A program made the position numbers and the translations under genes. 64,000 nt of DNA, from assembly GCF_023159225.1 (NCBI RefSeq), contig NC_063170.1, positions 29,352,301-29,416,300 of the forward strand, read 5' to 3'. Position 1 is the first letter of the stretch. Every line of letters starts with the position of its first letter. The DNA is from Perognathus longimembris pacificus (Eukaryota; Chordata; Mammalia; Rodentia; Heteromyidae). This document shows positions 34,066 through 45,730 of this stretch, one piece after another. Below the pieces are notes generated by a model. That model did not search any database and was not told the DNA's origin. It worked only from the letters and a program-made list of their open reading frames with translations.

Positions 34066-34199
34066 AGCCCAATGCAGACTCTCTGACATTGCGTCCCTTG
34101 TGTTTTCAGAGGAGAATAAAATTTTCCAGCACAGAAACTTGACCTTGTTCATGTATCTTTTTCCTAGACTGGGAAATTCACCCCTTGCTTCAGTTTTCC

Positions 34200-34620
34200 A
34201 TGGCTTCAGTGACAAATGACCACAAGCTTGGTGACTCCCAACCACAGAGATCTTTCCTTTCCTAATTCTGGAGACATTCAGTTGAGAATGAGGGGCTTTC
34301 TTTCTCTTCCCTCCAGGGGAGAATCCTACCTTGCCTTTTCTAGCTTCTTGTAGAACTAGATGTTTCCTGACTCCAGGCTCTGCATATTTCTTTACAGCAT
34401 CTTCTACCCTAAATTTCTCCTCTTCTATCTGGGTCTTCTTTTACGTTAAGGAAACTTGGCTTTTGATCTAAGATCTGTTCTGGTGAATATATAATGATCT
34501 TGCCTTGGCGTCCTTCACACAGTCTGCAGTGACCCTTTTTCCAAAGGAAGTTACACCACAGGTCAGCACTTGAATTTGGCCATCACTATTTGGTGGGGAT
34601 CACAATGGAACCCAACACAT
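34200..34620 (+). mobile_element. Ancient MaLR/MER-type LTR-like repeat
   Basis: GACAAATGACCACAAGCTTG, AATTCTGGAGACATTCAG, AGGGGAGAATCCTACCTTG and TTCCAAAGGAAGTTACACC follow the order of an old mammalian LTR-type repeat. Subfamily uncertain. Confidence 0.45.
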
Positions 34621-34794
34621 CACTCTACTTTCTATGCACATCAGCATTTTCATTCTTCCCTGCATCCATTGAGACTTTAGAGTTTATGGGAGAAGCATTA
34701 TCACTGTATTCCTTAAGATTCTTTACTTTTTAATTCAAGTCCTTCTCTAGATTCTGTGTGTGCTTCTTTAACGACAATAAATGCATATTTTATT

Positions 34795-34868
34795 TCCTTT
34801 TTTGTAGCACCAATGAGTGGCCCTCATAGATGTTTAGTAAATGGTTTTTGAATAAATGAACTAGAAGA
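34795..34868 (+). mobile_element. L2 3' end fragment
   Basis: CATAGATGTTTAGTAAATGG and TTTTTGAATAAATGAAC match the usual 3' end of LINE-2. Confidence 0.6.
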
Positions 34869-34869
34869 A

Positions 34870-35320
34870 CTTTTTGACAACTAGAAGGACTTTGAACCTT
34901 TGTAGTCTAATGTAACTACTTAAGAGAAGTGTAATTTGACTTATTGGAAAAGATTATTGGAAGAACATGAAGTGAAAGTTAAAAATAATTTTGAAGGAGT
35001 TAGAAAATCCTGGTACATGTTACGGCCTCATAAAGGTGTAAAACAAAAGGATATTAGACACAGCTAGACATTTTGCAGATGTTTTAGGACTAGATCTCGG
35101 TTGTCTCTTCACCCTGTATAAGCTGTACCTTGGTTTTTGTGTGAATTATACATATCTATTCCATGGCTAGAAATTAATTGAAGGTTACTTTCCTAGGAAA
35201 GTGAAGCTCTTTCAAAAATGAAATCCTTAGGAAAAGTGAATAAATAACTTCCTGTTTTGGGAATAGTTGAGTAGATTAATATATAAACAGAGGAATATTT
35301 AGTCTTTAAAAGTGTGAGAA
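34870..35320. other. No gene recognised
   Basis: AT-rich unassigned DNA. Confidence 0.4.
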
Positions 35321-35324
35321 GGGG

Positions 35325-35523
35325 GGCTGGGGATATGGCCTAGTGGCAAGAGTGCTTGCCTCGTATATATGAGGCCCTGGGTTCAATTCCCCAACACCAC
35401 ATATACAGAAAATGGCCGGAAGGGGCGCTGTGGCTCAAGTGGCAGAGTGCTAGCCTTGAACAAGAAGAAGCCAGGGACAGTGCTCAGGCCCTGAGTCCAA
35501 GCCCAGGACTGGCCAAAAAAAAA
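35325..35523 (+). mobile_element. IDL-Geo-type SINE
   Basis: Sense copy with a short A tail. The target duplication AAAAGTGTGAGAAGG is seen at about 35,309 and 35,520. Confidence 0.95.
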
Positions 35524-35644
35524 GTGTGAGAAGGAAGATTAACATTTTTGTTTTATTTTTATCTGATTTCTAAATTTTTATCTGATGGTTTTGACTATGC
35601 TCAATGTATTGAGGACCCCAACAGCTTCTAGTGGTACCTTTCTT

Positions 35645-36593
35645 ATTTTAATTTTTTTTGTCAAACTGCTGTATAGAGAGGTTACAGTTTCATACGTTAG
35701 GCACTGGATACATTTCTTGTACTGTTTGTTACCTCCTCCCTCATTGCCCCCATCTCCCTTTCTCCCCATGAGTTGTTCAGTTCATTTACACCAAACAGTT
35801 TTGCAAGTATTGCTTTTGTAGTCGTTTGTCTTTTTTACCCTGTGTCTCTCGATTTTGGTGTTCCATTTCTACTTCCTAGGTCTAATACCAGTATACACGG
35901 TTTCCAATGTACTCAGATAAGATACAGAGATGGTGCAGGTACAACCATAGGAAGGGGATACAAGAGGATCATGAATAGTAGAAGCTACGGTTTCACATCG
36001 CATGTTGAAAGTAATTACAACAGTAAAATAACACTCATTTCCATAACATGGAGTTCATTTCACTTAGCATCATGTTATGTGTTCATAACGGCTATTGGGC
36101 TGTTGTGATCCTATGCTGTGACAAGCCTAAACCTGTGCTAATTATTCACTATGAGGGAGACCATAGAGTCCATGTTTCTTTGGGTCTGGCTCACTTCACT
36201 TAGTATACTTTTTTCCAAGTCCTTCCATTTCCTTACAAATGGGGCAATGACATTCTTTCTGATAGAGGCATAAAATTCCATTGTGTATACGTACCACATT
36301 TTCCTGATCCATTCGTCTACTGTGGAGCATCTGGTTTGGTTCCATATTCTAGCTATGACAAATTGTGCTGCGATGAAAATTGTTGTGCTGGTGACTTTAG
36401 TGTGTTCTTGTTTGTGGTCTTTTGGGTAGATGCCCAAAAGTGGGGCTGCTGGGTCATACGGGAGCTCTATGTTTAGCCTTCTGAGGAATCTCCATACTGC
36501 TTGCCAGAGTGGCTGAACCAGTTTACATTCCCACCAACAATGAAGTAGGGTTCCCTTTTGGCCACATCCCCTCCAACATTTGTTATTGTTTCT
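35645..36593 (-). mobile_element. 5'-truncated L1, end of ORF2 plus 3' UTR
   Basis: The minus-strand frame 36,437-36,138 is the C-terminal end of L1 ORF2p, with GIYPKDHKQEH, IFIAAQFVIARIWNQTR and WYVYTMEFYASIRK. The frame before it (36,593-36,440) is also L1 but in another phase (CCAACAATG and CCAGAGTGGCTG words). The 3' UTR follows down to a T-rich (A-tail) end near 35,645. It differs from the full-length L1 at 39.5 kb (GIYPKD rather than GIYPKQ, and a different 3' UTR), so it is another subfamily. Confidence 0.85.
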
Positions 36594-36599
36594 TTGTGA

Positions 36600-37555
36600 C
36601 TTCCAGCTAAAATCCCAAGTTATACTTTGTATTCTTTACCCACTTTGAGGTAAACAGAATTATGTGTATTTGAAAGTAAAAAGAAAGCCCTAGAAGAAAG
36701 CACCAAAACTCTGCACTCAGAGAGGAGCCTCAAAGATGTGTCCCTTTTTAACTCTCTTGATTACCCCTAACAGACCTTATTTTCTTATGAGTTAGTTTTG
36801 CATTTGAGGCAGCCATACCAATATAGTATAGATTTGAGGCAACTCCAAAAAGAATTGTCAGCAATGACAAACTTAGGTGGGAAGCCAGATTTGAATTCCC
36901 TAACAGATGAATACTTTTCATAGCTCGGTGCTTGACCATTGAGACCAAAATGTGTTTAGCTGGTTATTATTAATTTTTTCCAGACTGTGATATAGAGCTG
37001 GCAATGGCAGCTCTCCATTTTCCCAAAGCAACCAGCAGGCATAGAAGAAACAGACAAAGGCAGTGTTCAGTATTTGAATTGTCCACTTAGTGTCCAGAGA
37101 TACACTTCAAAAGCTGCCTCTAAAAGGCTCTTGGCTTTTTGTCTAGAATAGACAGAATGCTTGAGAAAGTCCCTTTAGTTTTCTGTTTCAGTTGACACTG
37201 ACATACAGGGTCAGATTTGTCCCAAAGCACCATGTCAAAATGCCTTTTCTTTTTGTGGTTCTAATTGGAATTGGGTCTCAGGAGGGTCAAATTAGAGCTC
37301 CTTCACTTGACAGCCCCAATTCAATGCTGCCTCTTGAGTTCTGTAAGACACCCACTTCAAGTTTGTTCCTACTAACTTTTGACAAATGACCTTGCACTGA
37401 CTATGTACCTAATAGATGGTTTTTGTTTTTCTTTTGGATTCATGCCTCAAGTATGCTTTCCCCCTCCTCTAAGCATCTTACTTTTGCTTTGTTTGTTGAC
37501 TCTGCCTTGGCCTTGTGTATGTATGCCTTGGGTCCGTTTTTCCAGAAGCATTTGC
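36600..37555. other. No gene recognised
   Basis: Unassigned DNA; short frames only. Confidence 0.4.
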
Positions 37556-37557
37556 TA

Positions 37558-37559
<2 letters not shown>

Positions 37560-37649
<90 letters not shown>

Positions 37650-37650
37650 A
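37560..37650. repeat. (TC)n(TG)n microsatellite
   Basis: About 37 TC units (to 37,635) followed by about 7 TG units. Long frames of Leu-Ser or Arg-Glu here come only from the repeat. Confidence 0.97.
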
Positions 37651-37654
37651 CTTA

Positions 37655-38790
37655 CATCTACCATGTTTCCATAATGGTGCCTGCCTTCACCAATTCCATT
37701 TTGTGTAGGGAACAAAATGGGACTTTGAACCACTGAATGTTTTGTTTGTCTTTGATGAATATGATTCCCATTTCTACTAGGTATTGTAATAGCTGACCAA
37801 CCATGAGAAGCTATGGTATTAGCCTCCTTCATGGATTGATGGACTAATTCCTGTACACTGAGACCCTTGAAAAGATCAGTTTAGCACATTCATTTTAACC
37901 TCATTTCTATACCATTTTTCTGTACAAATTTCCTACAATTCCTTTTTGGAAAGCTTTGAAACAGGAAGCTTTCATATAGATTTGAAATTGTCTCATACAT
38001 CTGAATTTAGTTACTGGAACTTAAGTACCTCACAGTGCCCTTTTAAGATCCTGTTGTTTTAAAGCCTGAGAAGTAATTTATGGCTGTGAAAATAGAAGTG
38101 ATAAATTAGAGACCAAATTATGTATTGCTTCCTACCGCCCCACCACCAGCCTGAGGGATAAGAGTGGAGGTCAGACAACCAAAGGTTGTTTCTCTTTCTT
38201 GGGTTTTGTGGTGTTCTTGGAAGAGAGGAATGGTTTCTGACCCCTGTATTTGAGAAGCCAAATGACTTTTATTTTCAAGTGCTAGGAAGTTTGATTTGCT
38301 TTATGCTACTGTGACCCCAGTTGCTTAAAAAAGGAATGCTGTGACTGAATGATATGTATATACTTAACACCGTGAACGTCCTCCCTGCCCACCCCTGGAA
38401 TTCTTTGAGTGATATCAGAGTTGCCTTTTTGATCAGTACTATCCAAGTATACCAGGGAAGAAAAAAAGAGGCCTAGACAGTGTCTAATAGGATCATTTCC
38501 CCCTCTTACTAAAAGATACATTTAGCAGGCCCCACTCCCTTGTCCACCAAAGAAAGAAGACAGACTGATTGCAGATAGGATTCGTTCTGATTAGAATCTC
38601 AAGAGTAGGGAAATTAAATTAAAAGAAGAGAAAGCGTTTTGGTATACTTACTCCAGTTGACAACACCATGGAGTTTTCATTCCTTGGGGAACAGCCTTTC
38701 TAATTTTCTGCTGATGATAGTTTCCATTTCTTTCTTGCACCTGCTTATTGATGGCAACTGGGAATGCTTTCTTTCCCAGTCTTGTCGAGT
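37655..38790. other. No gene recognised
   Basis: Unassigned DNA. Confidence 0.4.
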
Positions 38791-39035
38791 AGGTGTCTTT
38801 GTGTTCTTGGAAATGAGGCAACTGGAGGATGTGGGGAACTAGACAGTTGTTTAGCCAGGTCTCCCACTCTGTGTGGGTCTCACATTCACACAGCTACCAC
38901 CCTACAGTGCCACAACAGGGTCCCTGGGAACTTCGCTCCCCATGGAGCTTGCAAACAAAGTTTGTATTTGTGTGCTCGAATACAGTATGTGTGTATGTGT
39001 GTGTGAGTGTCTGTGTGTGTGTGAGAGAGAGAGAA
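38790..39035 (+). repeat. Possible MIR remnant and GT/GA low-complexity stretch
   Basis: GAAATGAGGCAACTGGAGG with TCACACAGCTACC-like words resembles a MIR core. (GT)n/(GA)n-like sequence lies at 38,988-39,034. Confidence 0.4.
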
Positions 39036-39127
39036 TTCTCGAGTGGCGAAAGATATCAAGAAAGTGACTTCTGTATATTATACATACACTGTTTAGGATA
39101 GTTGTTTTGTCTGGTGTATTTTATCTC

Positions 39128-39385
39128 TTTTTTTTCTTTTTGGCAATCCCAGAGCTTGAAATCAGTGTTTCTTGTGCAGCTCAAGGTAATATTCTAGAGT
39201 ATTACTCAAGTAATACTCTACCATGTGAACCACACCTCCACTTCCAGCTTCTTTTTCTTTTTTTGGCTGGTAATTTGGAAATAAGATTCTCTTGGATTTA
39301 TCTGCCTAAGCTTGCTGGAGACTACAGCTCTCAGCCTCCTGAGTAGCCAGGATTATAGGAGTGAACTACTACTACCCAGCTTTCT
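39128..39385 (-). mobile_element. B1-like/ID-like dimeric SINE
   Basis: Antisense copy, diverged: TTTTTGGCAATCCCAGAGC, AATTTGGAAATAAGATTCTC and GGATTATAGGAGTGAACTAC. Confidence 0.75.
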
Positions 39386-39485
39386 GTTGTATTCTTAAAG
39401 ATTTATTTCCATAGAAATTGCATCTTCTCCCTGGATAGCCTTTCATTGTCATTCACATTTAAGATCTATTGAATCAAGAATTCTT

Positions 39486-40693
39486 GGAAGTAGAGAAAGA
39501 TGGCGCCGAAAGAATAGGGAGGCACCCCGACTCGCACCAACTGAATAGCGAGCTGGGAACTCCAACACCCAACACCCCATCAAGAACCCAGCAAAACCAG
39601 CATCCAGAAGCAGCGGAGAAACGCAGGAAAACAAAAAGGAGTAAAAAAGAAGAACCGAAAACCTACATGGAGCCGGAGATTCTCCAGGGCACCTCCCCCC
39701 ACCAGCCGACCCTGGCCCAAACAGGGCCAGGCTGGGAAAGGGGAACCCGGTGATCGGCAGACAGGCTGCCAGGAGCAAAGAATTCATATAGCGGGAGACC
39801 CCACAGACACAAGGCAGGGTGCGAACCAAGACACACACCGGCAGCGACGAGAAGTTCGGGTCCACACCGGGTTCGGACAAGGGAACCCAGCGCGGCAGAA
39901 AGAGGGAACGGGGAAGCCACCACGACACTTCGCCAACCCCTGAAGGGCCAACGGCTGCGTAGGACACACACACAAAGCAGCAAAAGTGAGACCCCCATTA
40001 TCCCCTCCCCCAACGGGAGACCAGCTATCAGAGACCCAAGCCCTACAAAGAAGCTAGATCTCCCTCCCTCCCCCTCCCCACCCCCGAGGGAACAAAGAAC
40101 CCCCAAATCAGGTGTGAAGCTCCCATCAGGCAGTGGGAAGCCAGTTTAGCAGGGGAAGGGTGGAACATCCCCAAGCCCCCACAGGTTCCTGAACTGGCAG
40201 AACCGGCCCCGCCCCCTTCCCAACAGGGGCTGGGGGATGGCCGGCAGGGCAAGCCCCACCCGAGGCGCCTGGACCTTGCAGACTCTTACAACTAAAATCA
40301 CAGGCGCTGGTGGGCAATACCAGCCCAGCAGGGTCACCTGAGCCTGATCACGTCCCCCCCCTCACAGCGGAGGCAAGGTCTGAGGGTGCCAAGCCACACC
40401 CGGGCCCACTGGGCCCCACACATACCGCCTCCCCCAATGGACTCGTGGGAGGGCGCAAGCACAACCCAACAACCCAGGACTCACTCTGGGAGGCATATCC
40501 CGCTAAAGTGCATGTTGTAGTGGACAACAGTGCAAGGAGGGCGGGGCCCCCAGCGACAGCACCCGCTCTGGTAGGCGTACCCTGCACTGGTGGGCGGGGC
40601 CACAGCGGCAGCACCTGCTGCCGTAGATACGCCTACACAGGAGGGAGGAAAGAGCTACAAACCAAACCTGAGAAGCCATCCACAGATTTCCAG
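39486..40693 (+). promoter_or_regulatory. L1 5' UTR / internal promoter region
   Basis: GC- and CpG-rich. A YY1-like site (AAGATGGCG) is near 39,497. Two imperfect units of about 53 bp repeat at about 40,540 and 40,594 (GGGCGGGGCC, then CAGCG.CAGCACC). The ORF1 frame is open without an ATG back to at least 40,310. An antisense frame with an ATG near 39,787 runs 112 codons out through the 5' end to 39,449. As in other L1s this region should hold the RNA polymerase II promoter; activity is inferred. Confidence 0.75.
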
Positions 40694-41734
40694 ATGCGCA
40701 AATCACAAAGAAACATAACTCAGTTCATCAAAGGACAAGCCAACTCACCAGCTCCAAAAAGCAGCACGACTGAAGAGGAGATGGAGACTAGAAAAGCAAA
40801 TGAGGCCATGTTAACAGGAATGATCGAAAGCGTCAGAAATGAAATCAGAAAACAATTCCAGGAGTTTAGAGCGGAAATCTGGAAGGACACCCAGGAAGCC
40901 AAGAAAGAAATAGAAGCAAAAATGGATACAATGCAAGCCTCGTTTAAAGAAATGGAAGCAAAAATGGATACAATGCAAGCCGCCTTTAAAGAAAATCTCC
41001 ACATCCTGAGAATTGAAATGCATGAAAAAATAGATTTAAAATACAACTCTTTAAAGGAAGAAATTTCCACGATCAGAGCTGATATGACAACCATAAATAG
41101 CTCTCTGACATCCATAAACTCCACAATTGAAACCATAACACAAAGAGTGGACCATATAGAATCCAGAATCTCTCGCCTGGACGATGAAGCAGCTGACAAC
41201 AACCAGAAAATGACCACACTCCAAGAAAAGGTGAAGCTTCAGGGAAGACTAATCCAGGAACTAATGGACAAAGACAAGAGATATAATCTGCGCATAATTG
41301 GAATAGAAGAAGAAGCCGAATACCAGAACAGAGGGCTTAATCATGTTCTCAATAAAGTTATTGCAGAAAACTTCCCCAATCTCACAGCGGACCCCATCCA
41401 GATAACCGAAGCCTATAGGACACCTGGCAGGCCAGACCCCAGGAAAACCACCCCAAGGCACATAATATTCAAGACTACAGACCTCAAGATTAAAGAGCAA
41501 ATTCTGAATTCAGCCAAAGCGAAGAAGGAAACTTTTTTCAATGGGAAGAGGATTCGAATAACGTCCGACTTATCCACACAAACTTACCAAGCTCGAAGTG
41601 AGTGGAAGAACACCATCCAAGTACTCCAGAATAACAATTTACAACCTCGGATCAAATATCCAGCGAAATTGGAGTTCACATTCGAAGGGAGAACCAGATC
41701 TTTCCACACCAAAGAGGAGCTAAAGAGTATGTGA
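40694..41734 (+). CDS. ORF1: L1 ORF1p, RNA-binding chaperone, intact 346 aa
   Basis: ORF1p trimerises and coats L1 RNA in the cytoplasm and is needed with ORF2p for retrotransposition. I chose the ATG at 40,694 because it is the first ATG in the frame and gives 346 aa, close to the 338-371 aa usual in mammals. The 128 open codons upstream start only with GTG. Domains: basic N-terminus (MRKSQRN), a long heptad coiled coil at about residues 45-195, an RRM-like domain (YNLRIIGIEEEAE at about 196-208), and the C-terminal domain (ARSEWKNTIQVLQ, then PRIKYPAKLEF). Residues about 74-101 hold a 14-residue tandem duplication (EAKMDTMQA twice; 42-bp DNA period at 40,913 and 40,955), exactly two heptads, inside the coiled coil. 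No stop or frameshift is seen. Confidence 0.95.
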   Translation: MRKSQRNITQFIKGQANSPAPKSSTTEEEMETRKANEAMLTGMIESVRNEIRKQFQEFRAEIWKDTQEAKKEIEAKMDTMQASFKEMEAKMDTMQAAFKENLHILRIEMHEKIDLKYNSLKEEISTIRADMTTINSSLTSINSTIETITQRVDHIESRISRLDDEAADNNQKMTTLQEKVKLQGRLIQELMDKDKRYNLRIIGIEEEAEYQNRGLNHVLNKVIAENFPNLTADPIQITEAYRTPGRPDPRKTTPRHIIFKTTDLKIKEQILNSAKAKKETFFNGKRIRITSDLSTQTYQARSEWKNTIQVLQNNNLQPRIKYPAKLEFTFEGRTRSFHTKEELKSM

Positions 41735-41903
41735 ATAAAAAACCAGCCCTACAGCGAATATTAAGAGGTGAACCCCACCCAACAGAGATCGTAAAAGACA
41801 CACAGACAGAATCAGAAAGAAACTTCAATAGCCAAAGTCCAGCAGAAAGACCAGCTCACTAAAGACAAGGAGAAAAAAAAGGAAAAAACAGCCCAACAAG
41901 AAA

Positions 41904-43226
41904 ATGGAAGGAGAAAAAACACCCTTATCCTTGATCTCTTTAAATATAAATGGCTTAAACTCCCCGATTAAGAGGAGCAGACTGGCAGAATGGATTCGCA
42001 AACAAAAAGTTGACATCCGCTGTCTACAAGAGACCCACCTTACAGCAAGGGACAAAAACAGGCTCCGAATGAAAGGATGGAGCAAGATCTTCCAAGCAAA
42101 CGCACCCACCAAAACGGCAGGTGTAGCCATTCTGATCTCAGACAAGCTGGACCTCTCTTTAAAGTCCACTCAAAAAGACAAAGAAGGACACTACATATTA
42201 ATACAAGGAAAAATCCAGAATCAAGAAATCACGGTGATAAATGTATACTCACCGAACAAAAGAGGCCCGATATATGTCAAGCAAATTCTCACAGAATTAC
42301 AGAGCAAGATAGACGCAAACACAATCATAGTGGGTGACTTTAATACTCCTCTCTCTCCAAGAGACAGATCCAACACCCAGAGGATTAGTAAGGGAGCTGA
42401 GGACCTAAATAACACCATTTCCCAAATGGATCTAACAGACCTATATAGAACTTTTCACCCTACAGAGACCCAATACACCTTCTTTTCAGCAGCCCATAGA
42501 TCATATTCCAAAATAGACCACATCATATCCCACACAAAGAACCTCAGCAAATACAAAAGTATTGACATCATCCCATGTATTATATCTGATCACAGTGGAT
42601 TAAAGGTAACCCTCAACAACAAGGGACACCACAGGCACTGTACACACTCTTGGAGGCTAAACCCCACGCTGCTATCCAACACTTGGGCCACAGACCAAAT
42701 TAAAGATGAAATCAACGAATTCATAAGCCACAATGACAAAGAAAACACATCACAAAGAAACCTATGGGACACAGCTAAGGCAGTACTGAGGGGCAAGATC
42801 ATTGCAGTCAGCACCCACATTAAAAGAATGGAAGCAGAGCAGGTGATTACCCTCACGATGAAACTAAAACAACTGGAGAAACAAGAAATGACAGAATCTA
42901 AAACGACTAGGAGGGGAGAGATCACAAAGATTAAAGAAGAGATAAATCTGATTGAAAATAGAAAGACCATTCAACAAATAAATAAGGCTAAAAGCTGGTT
43001 CTTTGAGAAAATAAACAAAATTGACAGACCCCTTGAAAGACTTACAAAAAAAAGAAGAGAAGAGACTCATATACGTAAAATCAGGGACTCCACCAGAAAA
43101 ATTACAACAAGTACACGCGATATTCAAACAATCATAAGGAGCTATTTCCAAAACCTCTACTCAGCAAAAAACAATAATTTTACAGAAATGGATCAATTCT
43201 TAGAGAAGTACAACTGCCCAAACTGA
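41904..43226 (+). CDS. ORF2: L1 ORF2p N-terminal part: endonuclease and Z region, ending at a frameshift
   Basis: The start is the ATG at 41,904, about 170 bp after ORF1. The first ~240 residues form the apurinic-type endonuclease that nicks target DNA at T/A-rich sites. The catalytic residues are all present: Asn14 in NING, Glu43 in QETH, Asp in VGDFN near 145, and His in SDHSG near 230, in the same order and nearly the same numbering as human L1. The linker and Z region follow. The frame ends early (stop at about 43,224) because of a one-base loss near 43,205-43,215; the same protein goes on at once in the next phase. As read, this gives an endonuclease without reverse transcriptase. Confidence 0.92.
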   Translation: MEGEKTPLSLISLNINGLNSPIKRSRLAEWIRKQKVDIRCLQETHLTARDKNRLRMKGWSKIFQANAPTKTAGVAILISDKLDLSLKSTQKDKEGHYILIQGKIQNQEITVINVYSPNKRGPIYVKQILTELQSKIDANTIIVGDFNTPLSPRDRSNTQRISKGAEDLNNTISQMDLTDLYRTFHPTETQYTFFSAAHRSYSKIDHIISHTKNLSKYKSIDIIPCIISDHSGLKVTLNNKGHHRHCTHSWRLNPTLLSNTWATDQIKDEINEFISHNDKENTSQRNLWDTAKAVLRGKIIAVSTHIKRMEAEQVITLTMKLKQLEKQEMTESKTTRRGEITKIKEEINLIENRKTIQQINKAKSWFFEKINKIDRPLERLTKKRREETHIRKIRDSTRKITTSTRDIQTIIRSYFQNLYSAKNNNFTEMDQFLEKYNCPN

Positions 43227-45730
43227 ACCAAGAAGAAATAAATCAACTAAATAAACCAATAATTTACGGTGAGATGCAGGAGGTAATCAAGAACCTCCCT
43301 ACTAAGAAAAGCCCAGGCCCAGATGGATTCACCAACGAATTCTACAAAACCTTTAGTGAGGAGCTAATACCAATACTCCTCAAACTCTTCCGCGAAATAG
43401 AAACAGAGGGAGAAATCCCAAACTCATTCTACGAAGCTAATATCATACTCATTTCCAAACCAGGCAAAGACCCAACAAAAAAAGAGAACTACAGACCAAT
43501 ATCACTAATGAACACAGACGCAAAGCTCCTCAATAAAATATTAGCTAACAGGATCCAGAAACTGATCAAGAAAATCATACATCATGACCAAGTAGGCTTC
43601 ATCCCTCAGTCACAAGGATGGTTCAACATCCGTAAATCAATCAACGTAATTCACCACATAAACAGATCTAAAATTAAGAATTACATTGTTATCTCAGTCG
43701 ATGCCCAAAAAGCCTTTGACAAAATACAACATCCATACCTATTAAAAGCTTTGGAGAGAACAGGAATAGATGGAACATTCCTCAAAACAATAAAAGCCAT
43801 ATACAACGGACCAACTGCTAATATCATATTAAATGGAGAGAAACTTAAATCATTCCCCCTAAACTCAGGAACAAGACAAGGATGCCCACTCTCCCCACTT
43901 CTGTTCAACATAGTGCTGGGATCCCTAGCCATAGCAATAAGGCAAGAGGAGGACATCAAAGGGATCCACATCGGCAAGGAAGAAATCAAGTTATCCCTAT
44001 TCGCAGACGACATGATCTTATATCTGAAGGACCCAAAAAACTCAGTACCCAAACTCCTACACCTAATAAACCAATTTGGCAAAGTAGCAGGATACAAAAT
44101 CAATCCGCAAAAGTCAGCAGCTTTTCTGTACACCAGCAATAGACAAACAGAAAAGGAAATTATGGACACAATTCCATTTACAGTAGCCAAAAAAAGAATA
44201 AAGTACCTAGGGATCAACTTAACCAAGGACGTGACGGACCTATTCAATGAAAACTACAAAAATCTAATAAGGGAAATCAAAGAAGACACAAGGAGATGGA
44301 AAGACCTCCCATGCTCATGGGTAGGCAGAATCAATATAGTGAAAATGGCCATATTGCCCAAATTGTTATACAAATTCAATGCAATACCTATCAAAATCCC
44401 AGCCACATTCTTCACTGAAATAGAGAAACCAATCCATAAATTCATATGGAACAGCAAAAAACCTAGAATAGCCAAAGCAATTCTAGGCAAAAAAAATAGT
44501 GCAGGAGGTATCACAATACCAGACTTCAAGCTCTACTACAAGGCCATCATAACAAAAACAGCATGGTATTGGTATAAAAACAGATCAGAAGACCAGTGGA
44601 TTAGAACTGAAGACCCAGAAATAAAACCGCACTCTTACAGCCAACTGATATTCGACAAAGGAGCTAAAGACATACAGTGGAATAAACATAGCCTCTTCAA
44701 CTACTGGTGCTGGGAGAACTGGGCAGCCATATGCAGAAAACTCAAAGTAGACCCAAGCCTACCACCATGCACCAAGATCAACTCAAAATGGATCAAGGAC
44801 CTCAACATCAGACCTGAATCCTTGAAACTACTGAAGGACAGAGTAGGAAAGACACTAGAACTTATAGGCACAGGAAGGAACTTCCTGAATAGAGTCCCAG
44901 GGGCACAACAAATAGGGGAAAGACTCAACAAATGGGACTACTACAAATTAAAAAGTTTCTGCACAGCTAAGGTCATAACCACCAAAATAGAAAGACAGCC
45001 AACGATATGGGAAAGGATATTTACCAGCACAGCAACAGACAAAGGCCTGATATCTGTCATCTACAGAGAACTCAAAAAACTAAGCCCCTCCAAGCCCAAT
45101 AAACCTATTAGGAAATGGGCAAAAGAGCTAAGGAGAGACTTCACAAGAGAAGATATAAAAATGGCAAAGAAACACATGAGGAAATGCTCAACATCCCTGC
45201 TAGTAAAGGAAATGCAAATAAAAACAACCCTGAGATACCACCTCACCCCAGTTAGAATGGCCTATACTCTGAACTCAGGAAACAACAAATGCTGGAGGGG
45301 CTGTGGGGAAAGAGGAACCCTTCTCCATTGTTGGTGGGAGTGCAAATTAGTACAACCACTTTGGAGAACAGTATGGAGGTTTCTCAAAAAGCTCAATATA
45401 GACCTACCCTATGACCCAGCCATACCACTCCTAGGCATCTATCCTAAACAGCAAAACCCAAGATATCAAAAGGACATTTGTACTTCCATATTTATCGCGG
45501 CACAATTCACAATAGCCAAAATATGGAAACAATCCAGACGCCTCTCCACAGATGAATGGATGCAAAAAATATGGTACTTATACACAATGGAATATTACAT
45601 AGCGATTAGGAATGGTGAAATATTGTTATTCGCAGGGAAATGGTCAGAACTCGAACAAATAATGTTGAGTGAGACAAGCCTAGAACACAGAAAACAAAGG
45701 GGCATGATCTCCTTGATATATGACTGTTAA
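43212..45730 (+). pseudogene. ORF2: L1 ORF2p remainder: reverse transcriptase and C-terminal domain, separated by the frameshift
   Basis: Open to the natural stop at 45,730; the first ATG in this phase is 43,274 (818 codons). Features in order: KKSPGPDGF at the RT beginning, [14 protein letters not shown], the active site FADD at 44,000-44,011, the thumb ([11 protein letters not shown]), and a C-terminal cysteine-rich motif C-x3-C-x7-H-x4-C at about 45,291-45,346. No further stop or phase change is visible, so only one indel separates the copy from a full ORF2. Without the endonuclease in frame it is inactive as read, unless the indel is an assembly error. Confidence 0.92.

Noticed and set aside
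37423..37832. Long Ser-Leu and Arg-Glu frames
   Set aside because: Translation of a (TC)n/(GA)n microsatellite.
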